16,062 bases of DNA from an uncultured Bifidobacterium sp. (GTDB lineage Bacteria; Actinomycetota; Actinomycetes; Actinomycetales; Bifidobacteriaceae): NCBI GenBank assembly GCA_937876495.1, contig CALEGL010000007.1, positions 1 through 16,062 of the forward strand. The letters are read 5' to 3'. The first letter of the stretch is position 1, and each line of letters starts with the position of its first letter. Positions 7,054 through 13,184 of this stretch are shown here, piece after piece. Under the pieces are notes generated by a model. The model ran no database searches. It was given only the letters and a program-made list of their open reading frames with translations, and was not told the DNA's origin. Position numbers and translations under genes: made by a program.

Positions 7054-8190
7054 ATGGTGGAGCTACGGGGACCTGGAAGTTCGCAGGATGCGGGACGTCT
7101 GGACGACAGGGCGGTGTTTCCCGAGACGGTGGACGTGAACATCCGCCAGCTCGACCCCATCCCAGCGCCCAGGGCCTTCATCAGGGAGCTTCCTCTCACG
7201 GACGCCATGAGCTCGCTGGTCCTCGGTTCGCGGCAGGCCATCCGTGACATCCTGCATGGCCGAGACGACCGTCTGCTCGTCATCGTCGGGCCCTGCTCCA
7301 TCCACGACCCGAAGGCCGCCCATGACTACGCCTCGCGTCTGGCGCCCGTGGCCTCGGAGTTCGCCGACCGCATCCTCGTCGTCATGCGGGTGTACTTCGA
7401 GAAGCCCCGTACCACTATCGGATGGAAGGGACTTATCAACGACCCCGACCTTGACGGTCGCTTCAACATCCGCAAGGGCATGTGGCTGGCGCGCAAGGTG
7501 CTCACCGACGTGCTCGGTCTCGGTCTGCCCACCGCCACCGAATGGCTTGACCCCATCACGCCCCAGTATCTCTGCGACCTCATCAGCTGGGGGGCCATCG
7601 GAGCGAGGAACACCGAAAGCCAGGTGCATCGAGAGCTCGCCAGCGGGCTGTCCATGCCGGTGGGCTTCAAGAACTCCACCGACGGGTCGGTGCGAGCCGC
7701 GGCGGACTCATGCTTCACGGCGGCCTTCGAACACCACTTCCTGTCCATCAACCTCGACGGGCGCGTCATCTCCGCCGAGACGAAGGGCAATCCGGACTGC
7801 CATATCGTGCTGCGCGGGTCGAGCCACGGACCTAACTACGACAGCTCCTCCGTCGCCGCGGCGCTGGAGGAGCTGCGGGAGGCGAAGGCCTCGGGGCCGA
7901 GCGAGCACGGGCTGGTCATCGACGCGGCCCATGGCAACTGCGGCAAGGACGAGGTGCGCGAGGCCGGAGTCGTCGAGGAGCTTGCCGCCCGCATAGCCCA
8001 GGGGGAGCCCGGGATCCTCGGCGTGATGATGGAGAGCTTCCTGCTCGGCGGGCACCAGAGGCCGGCGCCGCTTGATCGGCTCGTGTACGGCAGGTCGGTG
8101 ACGGACGCCTGCATCCCTTGGGACCGCACCGAGGGACTGCTCAGGCTGCTCGCCGACGCCGTGACCGCGCGGCGCGCGCTGCGCCGCTGA
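7054..8190 (+). CDS. 3-deoxy-7-phosphoheptulonate (DAHP) synthase, class I, copy 1
   Basis: A 378-residue cytosolic enzyme joining phosphoenolpyruvate and erythrose 4-phosphate, the first step of the shikimate route to Phe, Tyr and Trp. Metal ligands are all present: Cys81 in VGPCS, His293, Glu327 in MMES and Asp351 in VTDACI. Substrate-binding MRVYFEKPRTTIGWKGL (111-127), SWGAIGARNTESQ (178-190) and HIVLRG (250-255) are intact. The normally strict SHxNSSK block around the metal His reads AHGNCGK (292-298), unlike copy 2. LDPITPQYL (165-173) carries Asp-Pro, as I recall for the Tyr-sensitive E. coli enzyme, where the Phe-sensitive one has Asp-Met; this is only a hint about feedback. ATG 7054 has AAGGAGG (7036-7042) at 11 bases. 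An in-frame GTG at 7012 would be too near the promoter to have a site. It is followed by its paralog after 164 bases. Confidence 0.93.
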   Translation: MVELRGPGSSQDAGRLDDRAVFPETVDVNIRQLDPIPAPRAFIRELPLTDAMSSLVLGSRQAIRDILHGRDDRLLVIVGPCSIHDPKAAHDYASRLAPVASEFADRILVVMRVYFEKPRTTIGWKGLINDPDLDGRFNIRKGMWLARKVLTDVLGLGLPTATEWLDPITPQYLCDLISWGAIGARNTESQVHRELASGLSMPVGFKNSTDGSVRAAADSCFTAAFEHHFLSINLDGRVISAETKGNPDCHIVLRGSSHGPNYDSSSVAAALEELREAKASGPSEHGLVIDAAHGNCGKDEVREAGVVEELAARIAQGEPGILGVMMESFLLGGHQRPAPLDRLVYGRSVTDACIPWDRTEGLLRLLADAVTARRALRR

Positions 8191-8202
8191 CCGGGACGAC
8201 GG

Positions 8203-8236
8203 TTCCCATCGCCGGACGCGGGTCGCGCGTCTCCGG
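8203..8236 (+). repeat. Inverted repeat after aroG copy 1, overlapping a 20-base repeat shared with position 52
   Basis: CCGGACGCG (8212-8220) pairs with CGCGTC (8226-8231) plus CCGG (8233-8236), one T bulging, around the loop GGTCG. This could be a transcription stop for the first DAHP synthase gene, but no T-run follows. The left arm lies in a 20-base segment (8203-8222) that occurs with one mismatch at 52-71, also in non-coding DNA. Confidence 0.4.
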
Positions 8237-8325
8237 CTCCGTTCGACCGTCGCATGCGGGGGCCTCGTGTGGTTCGGGCGTTCGCCATGTGCGGGCCCCG
8301 CGTCCGGCGTTCGCGCGTCCGGTTC

Positions 8326-8331
8326 TATTCT
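8326..8331 (+). promoter_or_regulatory. Candidate -10 box for the second DAHP synthase
   Basis: TATTCT followed by GG, in the context CTATTCTGG, 23 bases before the start at 8355. The implied leader is about 17 bases and contains AAGGAG (8344-8349). It implies that the two tandem DAHP synthase genes can be expressed separately. Confidence 0.5.
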
Positions 8332-8354
8332 GGGAGGGAACGTAAGGAGAAGGC

Positions 8355-9602
8355 ATGCAGCAGCAGGATTCCCCGGCGACGCCGTCCGAGGCCGACGCCA
8401 GAGCGGTGCTGTCCGTCGGCGACGTCCCCCTCAACACCCCCGAGGAGCTCAGAGCGATCCGCCAGGCCATGGCCGAGGGGAAGAACCCGCTGGTGGCGAC
8501 CGACGTGCCCCGCTGGGAGGACGAGGTGGGCGTCAGCCGCATCATCAACCGCCGCGTGCTCGAGCTCGAACCGCTTCCCACGCCCGCGCAGGTGCTGTCC
8601 GAGCTGCCGCTCCCCCCGGACGGGCAGGAGACCGTGGCCTCCTCGAGGGACGAGATCCGCGCCTGCCTGTACGGGCAGGACGACCGTCTGCTCGTCATCG
8701 TCGGGCCCTGCTCCGTGCACGATCCGAAGGCCGCCCTCGACTATGCGGGCCGTCTGGCCCGCCTGCGCGAGGAGCTGAGCGACCGTCTGCTCATCGTCAT
8801 GCGCGTGTACTTCGAGAAGCCACGTACGACCATCGGGTGGAAGGGACTGATCAACGATCCCGACATCGACGGCAGTCACAACATCGCCAAGGGGCTGCTT
8901 CTCGCCAGACGGATCCTGCTGGGCGTCGTAGCGCGGGGGCTGCCCGCGGCCACGGAGTTCCTCGAGCCCACCAGCCCCCAGTACCTCGCCGACGCGGTGA
9001 GCTGGGGGGCCATCGGGGCGAGGAACACGGAAAGCCAGATCCACCGCCAGCTCGCCAGCGGGCCGTCCATGCCGGTCGGCTTCAAGAACGCCACGGACGG
9101 CTCCGTCAAACCCGCCATCAACGGCTGCTACGCCGCCGCGCAGCGCCACGCCTTCTTCGGCATCGACCATCTGGGGCGCGCCTGCTCCGTCGAGACGTTG
9201 GGCAATCCGGACTGCCATGTCGTGCTGCGGGGGTCGAGCCATGGCCCCAACTACGATGCCGCATCGGTGCGGGCGGCCATGGAGGCCATCCGCGAGGAGA
9301 TGCCCGCCGATTCGGCGGCGAGCCACGGGCTCGTCATCGACTGCTCGCACGGGAACTCGAGCAAGGACGAGCATCGCCAGGCGGAGGTGGTGCGGGACGT
9401 CGCCTCACGGGTCGCCTCGGGGGAGAAGGGCGTCACGGGGGTGATGATGGAAAGCTTCATCGTGGGTGGCAACCAGAAGGCCGCTCCGTTGGGTCGGCTG
9501 ACCTACGGCCAGTCCATCACCGACCGCTGCCTGTCCTGGCCGGACACCGAGAATCTGCTGCGCACGCTCGCCGACGCCGTGTCGACGAGGCGCTGGAGCT
9601 GA
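8355..9602 (+). CDS. 3-deoxy-7-phosphoheptulonate (DAHP) synthase, class I, copy 2
   Basis: A 415-residue paralog of the preceding gene, catalysing the same first step of aromatic amino acid synthesis. Metal ligands Cys119 (VGPCS), His332 in CSHGNSSKD, Glu366 (MMES) and Asp390 (ITDRCL) are present, as are VYFEKPRTTIGWKGL, SWGAIGARNTESQ and VVLRG. Unlike copy 1 the SHGNSSK block is canonical. It has about 38 more N-terminal residues than copy 1 (about residues 1-60 precede the shared INRRVLELEPLPTP region), containing ELRAIRQAMAEGKNPLVATDVPRWEDEVG. In class I enzymes the N-terminal segment helps form the dimer and the allosteric site, so feedback behaviour may differ. ATG 8355 follows AAGGAG by five bases. 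Only 65 bases separate it from mtnN with no terminator visible, so those two may be cotranscribed. Confidence 0.93.
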   Translation: MQQQDSPATPSEADARAVLSVGDVPLNTPEELRAIRQAMAEGKNPLVATDVPRWEDEVGVSRIINRRVLELEPLPTPAQVLSELPLPPDGQETVASSRDEIRACLYGQDDRLLVIVGPCSVHDPKAALDYAGRLARLREELSDRLLIVMRVYFEKPRTTIGWKGLINDPDIDGSHNIAKGLLLARRILLGVVARGLPAATEFLEPTSPQYLADAVSWGAIGARNTESQIHRQLASGPSMPVGFKNATDGSVKPAINGCYAAAQRHAFFGIDHLGRACSVETLGNPDCHVVLRGSSHGPNYDAASVRAAMEAIREEMPADSAASHGLVIDCSHGNSSKDEHRQAEVVRDVASRVASGEKGVTGVMMESFIVGGNQKAAPLGRLTYGQSITDRCLSWPDTENLLRTLADAVSTRRWS

Positions 9603-9667
9603 GGACGGGCCGGGCGCGCGGATCGACGCGGACGGGAACGAGCAATGACACGGAATGGAGCGATGAC

Positions 9668-10474
9668 ATGGCAACGATGGACGAGGACGGCCGCGGGACG
9701 TCGGAGGGAAGCAACGGAGGGACCCGACGCATCCCTACGGTGGCGGTGATCGGTGCCCTCGAGGAGGAGACCGCCCTCATCGCCGGACGTCTGCGCGGTG
9801 CATCGACGGAGTCGGGGGCAAGCCTTGACGTCGTCGTCGGTCTGCTCGACACGGAAGCCGGAGACCCCGTGCGCGTGGCCGTCACCGTCGGGGGCATGGG
9901 GCTCGTCAACGCGGCCGCAACCACGCAGCGCCTCATCGACGCGTACCATCCCGACGCCGTGATCTTCTCGGGCATCGCCGGCAACATCAATCCCGACCTT
10001 CACGTCAACGACGTGGTCATCGGCGGGACGGTGCGGTATCTCGACACCGACATGAAACTCGTCGGGCAGTGGGCGCCGAAGCTGCAGGAGTTCCGTTCCG
10101 ACGACCGCCTCGTGGAGATCGCTGACGGGGTCCTCACCGACCACGGCATCCATCACATCACGGGCATCATAGCCTCCGGGAACCGCTTCGTCGACACCGA
10201 CGAGCTCAGGCGCTCCGCTGTGCTCCAGACGGGTGCCGACGCCGTGGAGATGGAGGGGGCGGCAGTGCTTCATGTCGCCGGGCGCAACGGGGTGCCGGGA
10301 CTCGTCATCCGGGCGCTGAGCGACAACGCCGACACGGCCTACGACGAATTCGCCACCTTCGACGTCTCCCGCTTTGCGGACACGGCGGCCGCGGTGGCCA
10401 CGGACATCATCAGACGGCTGGATTCGTCGTCCATCGCGTGCGGGACGGCGGCTGACCGCATCGCGCAGGGTTAA
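9668..10474 (+). CDS. 5'-methylthioadenosine/S-adenosylhomocysteine nucleosidase
   Basis: A 268-residue cytosolic nucleosidase that splits adenine from methylthioadenosine and S-adenosylhomocysteine, clearing by-products of SAM-dependent reactions. The family begins at VAVIGALEEETAL (25-37), where the third Glu (Glu34) corresponds to the proton-relay Glu12 of E. coli MtnN. VTVGGMGLVNAA, FSGIAGNINPDLHVNDVV, ASGNRFV, VEMEGAAV (Glu194/Glu196, ribose binding) and ALSDNADTAYDEF with catalytic Asp219 follow. E. coli MtnN has 232 residues; the excess here is a polar, probably disordered 22-residue N-terminus and a C-terminal tail of about 15. GGAG (9657-9660) seven bases before the ATG supports this start. 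It may be read from the second DAHP synthase promoter. Known family members also act on futalosine derivatives, but nothing nearby suggests that role. Confidence 0.9.
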   Translation: MATMDEDGRGTSEGSNGGTRRIPTVAVIGALEEETALIAGRLRGASTESGASLDVVVGLLDTEAGDPVRVAVTVGGMGLVNAAATTQRLIDAYHPDAVIFSGIAGNINPDLHVNDVVIGGTVRYLDTDMKLVGQWAPKLQEFRSDDRLVEIADGVLTDHGIHHITGIIASGNRFVDTDELRRSAVLQTGADAVEMEGAAVLHVAGRNGVPGLVIRALSDNADTAYDEFATFDVSRFADTAAAVATDIIRRLDSSSIACGTAADRIAQG

Positions 10475-10497
10475 TGGAAGGGAAACTTTCGTCCATT
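10473..10497 (+). repeat. Inverted repeat at the mtnN/senX3 junction
   Basis: AATGGA (10473-10478) and TCCATT (10492-10497) are exact inverted repeats 13 bases apart, beginning inside the mtnN stop codon. The spacer contains GAAACTTTC. The stem is too AT-rich and short for a good terminator. It lies just upstream of the senX3-like promoter and could be an operator; that is a guess. Confidence 0.3.
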
Positions 10498-10524
10498 CCC
10501 CTCCGACGACGTGGCGGACCCCGC

Positions 10525-10530
10525 TAGTCT
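10525..10530 (+). promoter_or_regulatory. Candidate -10 box of the senX3-like gene
   Basis: TAGTCT followed by GG in the context CTAGTCTGG, identical over nine bases to the site at 162-170. It lies 21 bases before the start codon; the short leader holds GGGGAGG, the ribosome-binding site. Confidence 0.5.
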
Positions 10531-10551
10531 GGCCTTGACAGGGGAGGTGCG

Positions 10552-11994
10552 ATGGATTCCACGCTGACGCCCGTCATCGTCGCGGCCATGGTCTGCCTTG
10601 CCGTGGCGGGTCTGGCCTTCATGCTCGGCAGGGTCGCATCTCGTCCTTCCGCTCCTTCCGCGCGGTCCGGCGCAGAGCATGGGACGACACCGACGCTGTT
10701 CGGCGAGGACGTCGACGTCGGGGACGCAGAACGGCGTCTGGTCGAGGTCATGCCCTCGGCGATGATACTGGTGGGCGCCACGGGCCTCGTGCGCTACGTC
10801 AGTCCGGCGGCCTCGGCCTTGGGCGTCGTCCAAGGGGGGCGGCTCGTCGCGAGGGAGGTCGAGGACATCCTCGCCAGAGTGGTCTCCGACGGGAGGGTGC
10901 GCGAGCGGGAGATTACCGTCACCCGCCATCCGCACGTGGACAGGGGTTCCGGCCGGGGCGTCCCCGCTGGACAGGATCCCGTGGGGCAGGCGGCGCATCT
11001 CAGCGTGCGGGTGGGGCCTGTCGCAGTGGACCGTTATGCCGTCTTCATCAAGGACGTCAGCGAGCAGAGGCGCTTCGAATCCATGCGGCGGGACTTCGTG
11101 ACGAACGTCTCCCATGAGCTCAAAACCCCTGCCGGCGCCATCTCGCTGCTGGCGGAGACCATCAGCGATGCGGCCGACGACCCCCAGGCCGTCAGGTACT
11201 TCTCGGGCCGGGTCTCCACGGAAGCCCGCCGGCTGATCGAGCTCGTGGGGCACCTCATCGACCTGCAGCGCGCGGACGTCACCAACCCGCTGCTGAGCAT
11301 GGTGCCCGTCCCGGCCATCGACATCGTCAGGGACGCCGTTTCGCAGAACATGGTGCAGGCGAAGGACAAGCGCATCGGCATCCGCATCTCCCTCGCCGGT
11401 CGTTCCGTGGACGTCGCCGTGCCGCGGGACGGGCGGCCGGAGGAGGAATCGGGGCGATGCACCGTCATGGCCGACAGGGAGGCCATCACCATGGCAGTGA
11501 AGAATCTCGTCGAGAACGCCATTCGCTATTCGGAGCAGGGCACGACGGTGGGCGTCGGCATCGTGCGGTCGGGCGACAGGGTGATGATCCGCGTCGTCGA
11601 CCAGGGGATAGGGATTCCCGCCGAATCCCTGGGACGCGTTTTCGAGAGGTTCTATCGGGTCGATCCAGCACGTTCCCGTCGGACGGGAGGCTCCGGGCTC
11701 GGTCTGGCGATCACCAAGCACTGCGTCCAGGAGTGCGGCGGTCGTATCAGCGTGTGGTCGCGCGAGGGCGAGGGATCCACCTTCACCATCGATCTTCCGG
11801 CGGCCGACCCTCCGATGGTGGACGGATCTGGTTCCGCCGCGACGGTGCCGGGGAGCTGTTCCGACGCGGCGGCGGTCGGTTCGCATGCGGGAGCGGCAGG
11901 TGACGATGTAGATGGGCCGTTGCCCGGATCCATGACGGGTCGTGGTCCGTCGGCTTCCTCGCCGGCCGCAGACCCCGTCGAGGCCACGGCGTGA
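10552..11994 (+). CDS. SenX3/PhoR-like phosphate sensor histidine kinase
   Basis: A 480-residue membrane histidine kinase, by position the sensor for the RegX3-like regulator that follows and, through it, for phosphate limitation. One transmembrane helix (about 8-27) anchors it. A PAS-like segment (about 58-175) with MPSAMILVGATGLVRYVSPA follows. The phospho-acceptor is His188 in FVTNVSHELKTP. The ATP-binding domain has the N box NLVENAIRYS (Asn322), the G1 box VDQGIGIP (349-356), the F box VFERFYRVDPARSR and the G2 box GGSGLGLAITKH. There is no sizeable extracellular sensor, as in SenX3, which fits sensing through the Pst/PhoU complex. After the kinase domain a tail of about 60 Gly/Ala/Ser/Pro-rich residues (from about 420) looks disordered. 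ATG 10552 has GGAGG four bases upstream. The regulator gene lies 132 bases downstream with its own candidate promoter. Confidence 0.88.
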   Translation: MDSTLTPVIVAAMVCLAVAGLAFMLGRVASRPSAPSARSGAEHGTTPTLFGEDVDVGDAERRLVEVMPSAMILVGATGLVRYVSPAASALGVVQGGRLVAREVEDILARVVSDGRVREREITVTRHPHVDRGSGRGVPAGQDPVGQAAHLSVRVGPVAVDRYAVFIKDVSEQRRFESMRRDFVTNVSHELKTPAGAISLLAETISDAADDPQAVRYFSGRVSTEARRLIELVGHLIDLQRADVTNPLLSMVPVPAIDIVRDAVSQNMVQAKDKRIGIRISLAGRSVDVAVPRDGRPEEESGRCTVMADREAITMAVKNLVENAIRYSEQGTTVGVGIVRSGDRVMIRVVDQGIGIPAESLGRVFERFYRVDPARSRRTGGSGLGLAITKHCVQECGGRISVWSREGEGSTFTIDLPAADPPMVDGSGSAATVPGSCSDAAAVGSHAGAAGDDVDGPLPGSMTGRGPSASSPAADPVEATA

Positions 11995-12059
11995 TGCCGC
12001 GTCGGATGGGTCGCCGTGACGCCGCTTCACGCCCGTCGACGGGGGGCGGCGGTCGAGGC

Positions 12060-12065
12060 TACCAT
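12060..12065 (+). promoter_or_regulatory. Candidate -10 box of the regX3-like gene
   Basis: TACCAT followed by GG in the 132-base gap between kinase and regulator genes, 61 bases before the regulator start. CTTCACGCCCG (12025-12035), upstream of it, loosely resembles a PHO half-site, so autoregulation is possible. Both assignments are weak. Confidence 0.35.
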
Positions 12066-12126
12066 GGAGAGCGGATCCCACCACATTTCCGGCCACTGGT
12101 TCGGTCGCGCAGAGGGAAAGGCAGAC

Positions 12127-12831
12127 ATGACGCGCATTCTCATCGTGGAGGACGAGGAGTCGTACCGCGAGCCGCTGGTGTATCAGCTGACACGGGAGGG
12201 CTATGACGTCTCGGCGGCCGCCACGGGTGAGGAGGGACTCGATCTGTTCACCCGAGGCGGCGTCGACCTGGTGCTGCTCGATCTCATGCTGCCCGGACTG
12301 GATGGCACGGCCCTGTGCCGCAGAATCCGCGAGCAGAGCCGCGTACCCATCATCATGCTCACCGCGAAGAGCACGGAGATCGACAAGGTCGTCGGGCTGG
12401 AGATCGGAGCCGACGACTACGTCACCAAGCCCTACTCCTTCCGCGAGCTTCTGGCCAGGATCCGGGCGGTGATGCGTCGGGATGCGATTCGCCAGGACTC
12501 TACCGGTCCCTCGGACGACGACATCCCGCTGACCTGCGGGGGCGTCTCCATGCTCGTCGGACAGCATCAGGTCATGGTCTCGGGGGAGTCCGTCTTCTTC
12601 CCCCTCAAGGAGTTCGAGCTTCTCGAATACCTGCTGCAGAACAAGGGGAGGGTGCTCACCCGGCATCAGCTCATCGACAGGGTATGGGGATCCGACTATG
12701 TGGGCGATACCAAGACTCTGGACGTGCATGTCAAGCGCGTGCGATCGAAGATCGAGCGGGACCCCTCCCATCCCGAGCTGCTGACGACGGTACGCGGTCT
12801 GGGCTACAAGATCGACGAGCCCCAGGACTGA
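12127..12831 (+). CDS. RegX3/PhoP-like response regulator (OmpR family)
   Basis: A 234-residue DNA-binding regulator, the normal length of the OmpR/PhoB class. The receiver domain (1-118) has the acidic pair Glu8/Asp9, the phospho-acceptor Asp52 in LLDLMLPG, Thr79 in MLTA and Lys101 in YVTKPYS. The C-terminal winged helix (about 132-232) shows FPLKEFELLEYLLQNKGRVLTR, DYVGDTKTLDVHVKRVRSKIE and TVRGLGYK, the usual turns and recognition helix. ATG 12127 follows GGGAAAGG by six bases; an in-frame start at 12016 would add residues unlike the family. Position between a SenX3-like kinase and pstS strongly suggests it activates the pst genes under phosphate starvation, presumably at the GTTCA repeats at 12987-13008. 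Confidence 0.92.
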   Translation: MTRILIVEDEESYREPLVYQLTREGYDVSAAATGEEGLDLFTRGGVDLVLLDLMLPGLDGTALCRRIREQSRVPIIMLTAKSTEIDKVVGLEIGADDYVTKPYSFRELLARIRAVMRRDAIRQDSTGPSDDDIPLTCGGVSMLVGQHQVMVSGESVFFPLKEFELLEYLLQNKGRVLTRHQLIDRVWGSDYVGDTKTLDVHVKRVRSKIERDPSHPELLTTVRGLGYKIDEPQD

Positions 12832-12848
12832 CGAGCCGCGGTGCCGAC

Positions 12849-12873
12849 GGCCCCGGGAGGATCGTCCGGGGCC
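12849..12873 (+). terminator. Hairpin after the regX3-like gene, possible terminator
   Basis: GGCCCCGG (12849-12856) and CCGGGGCC (12866-12873) form a perfect 8-pair GC stem around a 9-base loop, 18 bases after the stop codon. No T-run follows, so factor-independent termination may be incomplete. Its position fits separation of the regulator transcript from pstS. Confidence 0.5.
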
Positions 12874-12986
12874 TGCCGCATCCAAGGCCGGCGGGATTCG
12901 GGGGACCGGGTTCGGGACCGACGGATTGCGCTGTCGTTTCCCGGGTTCCGTATGCTCGTCGTGGCGTGGCACCGTCATCAGCAACT

Positions 12987-13008
12987 GTTCATCTTCCGTT
13001 CACCCGTC
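12987..13008 (+). promoter_or_regulatory. Candidate PHO box (RegX3/PhoP binding site) upstream of pstS
   Basis: Two adjacent 11-base direct repeats: GTTCATCTTCC (12987-12997) and GTTCACCCGTC (12998-13008). PhoP-type regulators of actinobacteria bind 11-base direct repeats with a conserved GTTCA core, so both period and sequence agree. The site ends 27 bases before the TAGGCT -10 box (13036-13041), a promoter with no recognisable -35, as expected of an activated promoter. Confidence 0.7.
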
Positions 13009-13035
13009 ACAGCTTCTCGCGCTCCGTCGGCTTTC

Positions 13036-13041
13036 TAGGCT
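13036..13041 (+). promoter_or_regulatory. Candidate -10 box of pstS
   Basis: TAGGCT followed by GG, downstream of the PHO box. Transcription would start about 13048-13051. This gives a leader of about 135 bases before the pstS start and puts a seven-codon ORF almost at the mRNA end. Confidence 0.5.
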
Positions 13042-13050
13042 GGAGATGTC

Positions 13051-13074
13051 ATGAACCACAGTGTGCCGTGGTGA
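13051..13074 (+). CDS. Possible seven-codon leader ORF in the pstS mRNA
   Basis: ATG 13051 opens a short frame, MNHSVPW, closed by TGA at 13072. It begins within a few bases of the predicted transcription start, so it could be translated as a leaderless mini-ORF. Nothing shows that it is functional; such short frames arise by chance. Confidence 0.2.
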   Translation: MNHSVPW

Positions 13075-13139
13075 TGATGCCCGGGGTGGATCCCCGCGGC
13101 CGTCCGAGGCACATGGCGGCGCAGGTCGCCGAAGATGAC

Positions 13140-13176
13140 AGCAGAAGCAAGAAGAAAAGCAGAAGCAAGAGGGAAA
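13140..13176 (+). repeat. Purine-rich tandem repeat just upstream of pstS
   Basis: AGCAGAAGCAAGAAGAAA (13140-13157) is followed at once by AGCAGAAGCAAGAGGGAAA (13158-13176), an imperfect 18/19-base tandem repeat. It is almost all purine on the sense strand, strikingly unlike the surrounding GC-rich DNA. The second copy's AGAGGGAAA ends eight bases before the ATG and acts as the likely ribosome-binding site. Confidence 0.8.
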
Positions 13177-13184
13177 GCACAAAC

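Larger units (their letters stand above)
12832..13184. other. 353-base regulatory gap between regX3-like and pstS genes
   Basis: No protein gene is seen here, apart from a possible seven-codon leader ORF. In order it contains a GC-rich hairpin just after the regulator stop, a weak promoter-like pair (TTGCGC 12926-12931 and TATGCT 12951-12956, spaced 19 bases), the GTTCA direct repeats, the TAGGCT -10 box, and a 134-base pstS leader. The leader holds a small hairpin (CGGGG 13082-13086 with CCCCG 13092-13096) and a purine-rich tandem repeat. A forward frame that runs through from 12315 is a shadow until pstS begins. Confidence 0.6.

Noticed and set aside
8267..9667. Long upstream extension of the mtnN frame over the second DAHP synthase gene
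   Set aside because: The extension is Arg/Pro/Gly-rich and overlaps a clear gene in another frame. A ribosome-binding site and the family start support 9668.
10471..12984. An 837-codon open frame on the minus strand opposite the kinase and regulator genes
   Set aside because: It is the mirror of two clear genes; in GC-rich DNA the antisense frame lacks stops. Its translation is His/Arg/Gly-rich low complexity with no recognisable domain.
12953..13038. Forward frame across the PHO box region starting in the TATGCT box
   Set aside because: Non-coding composition; it runs through the regulatory repeats and ends at the TAG of the pstS -10 box.
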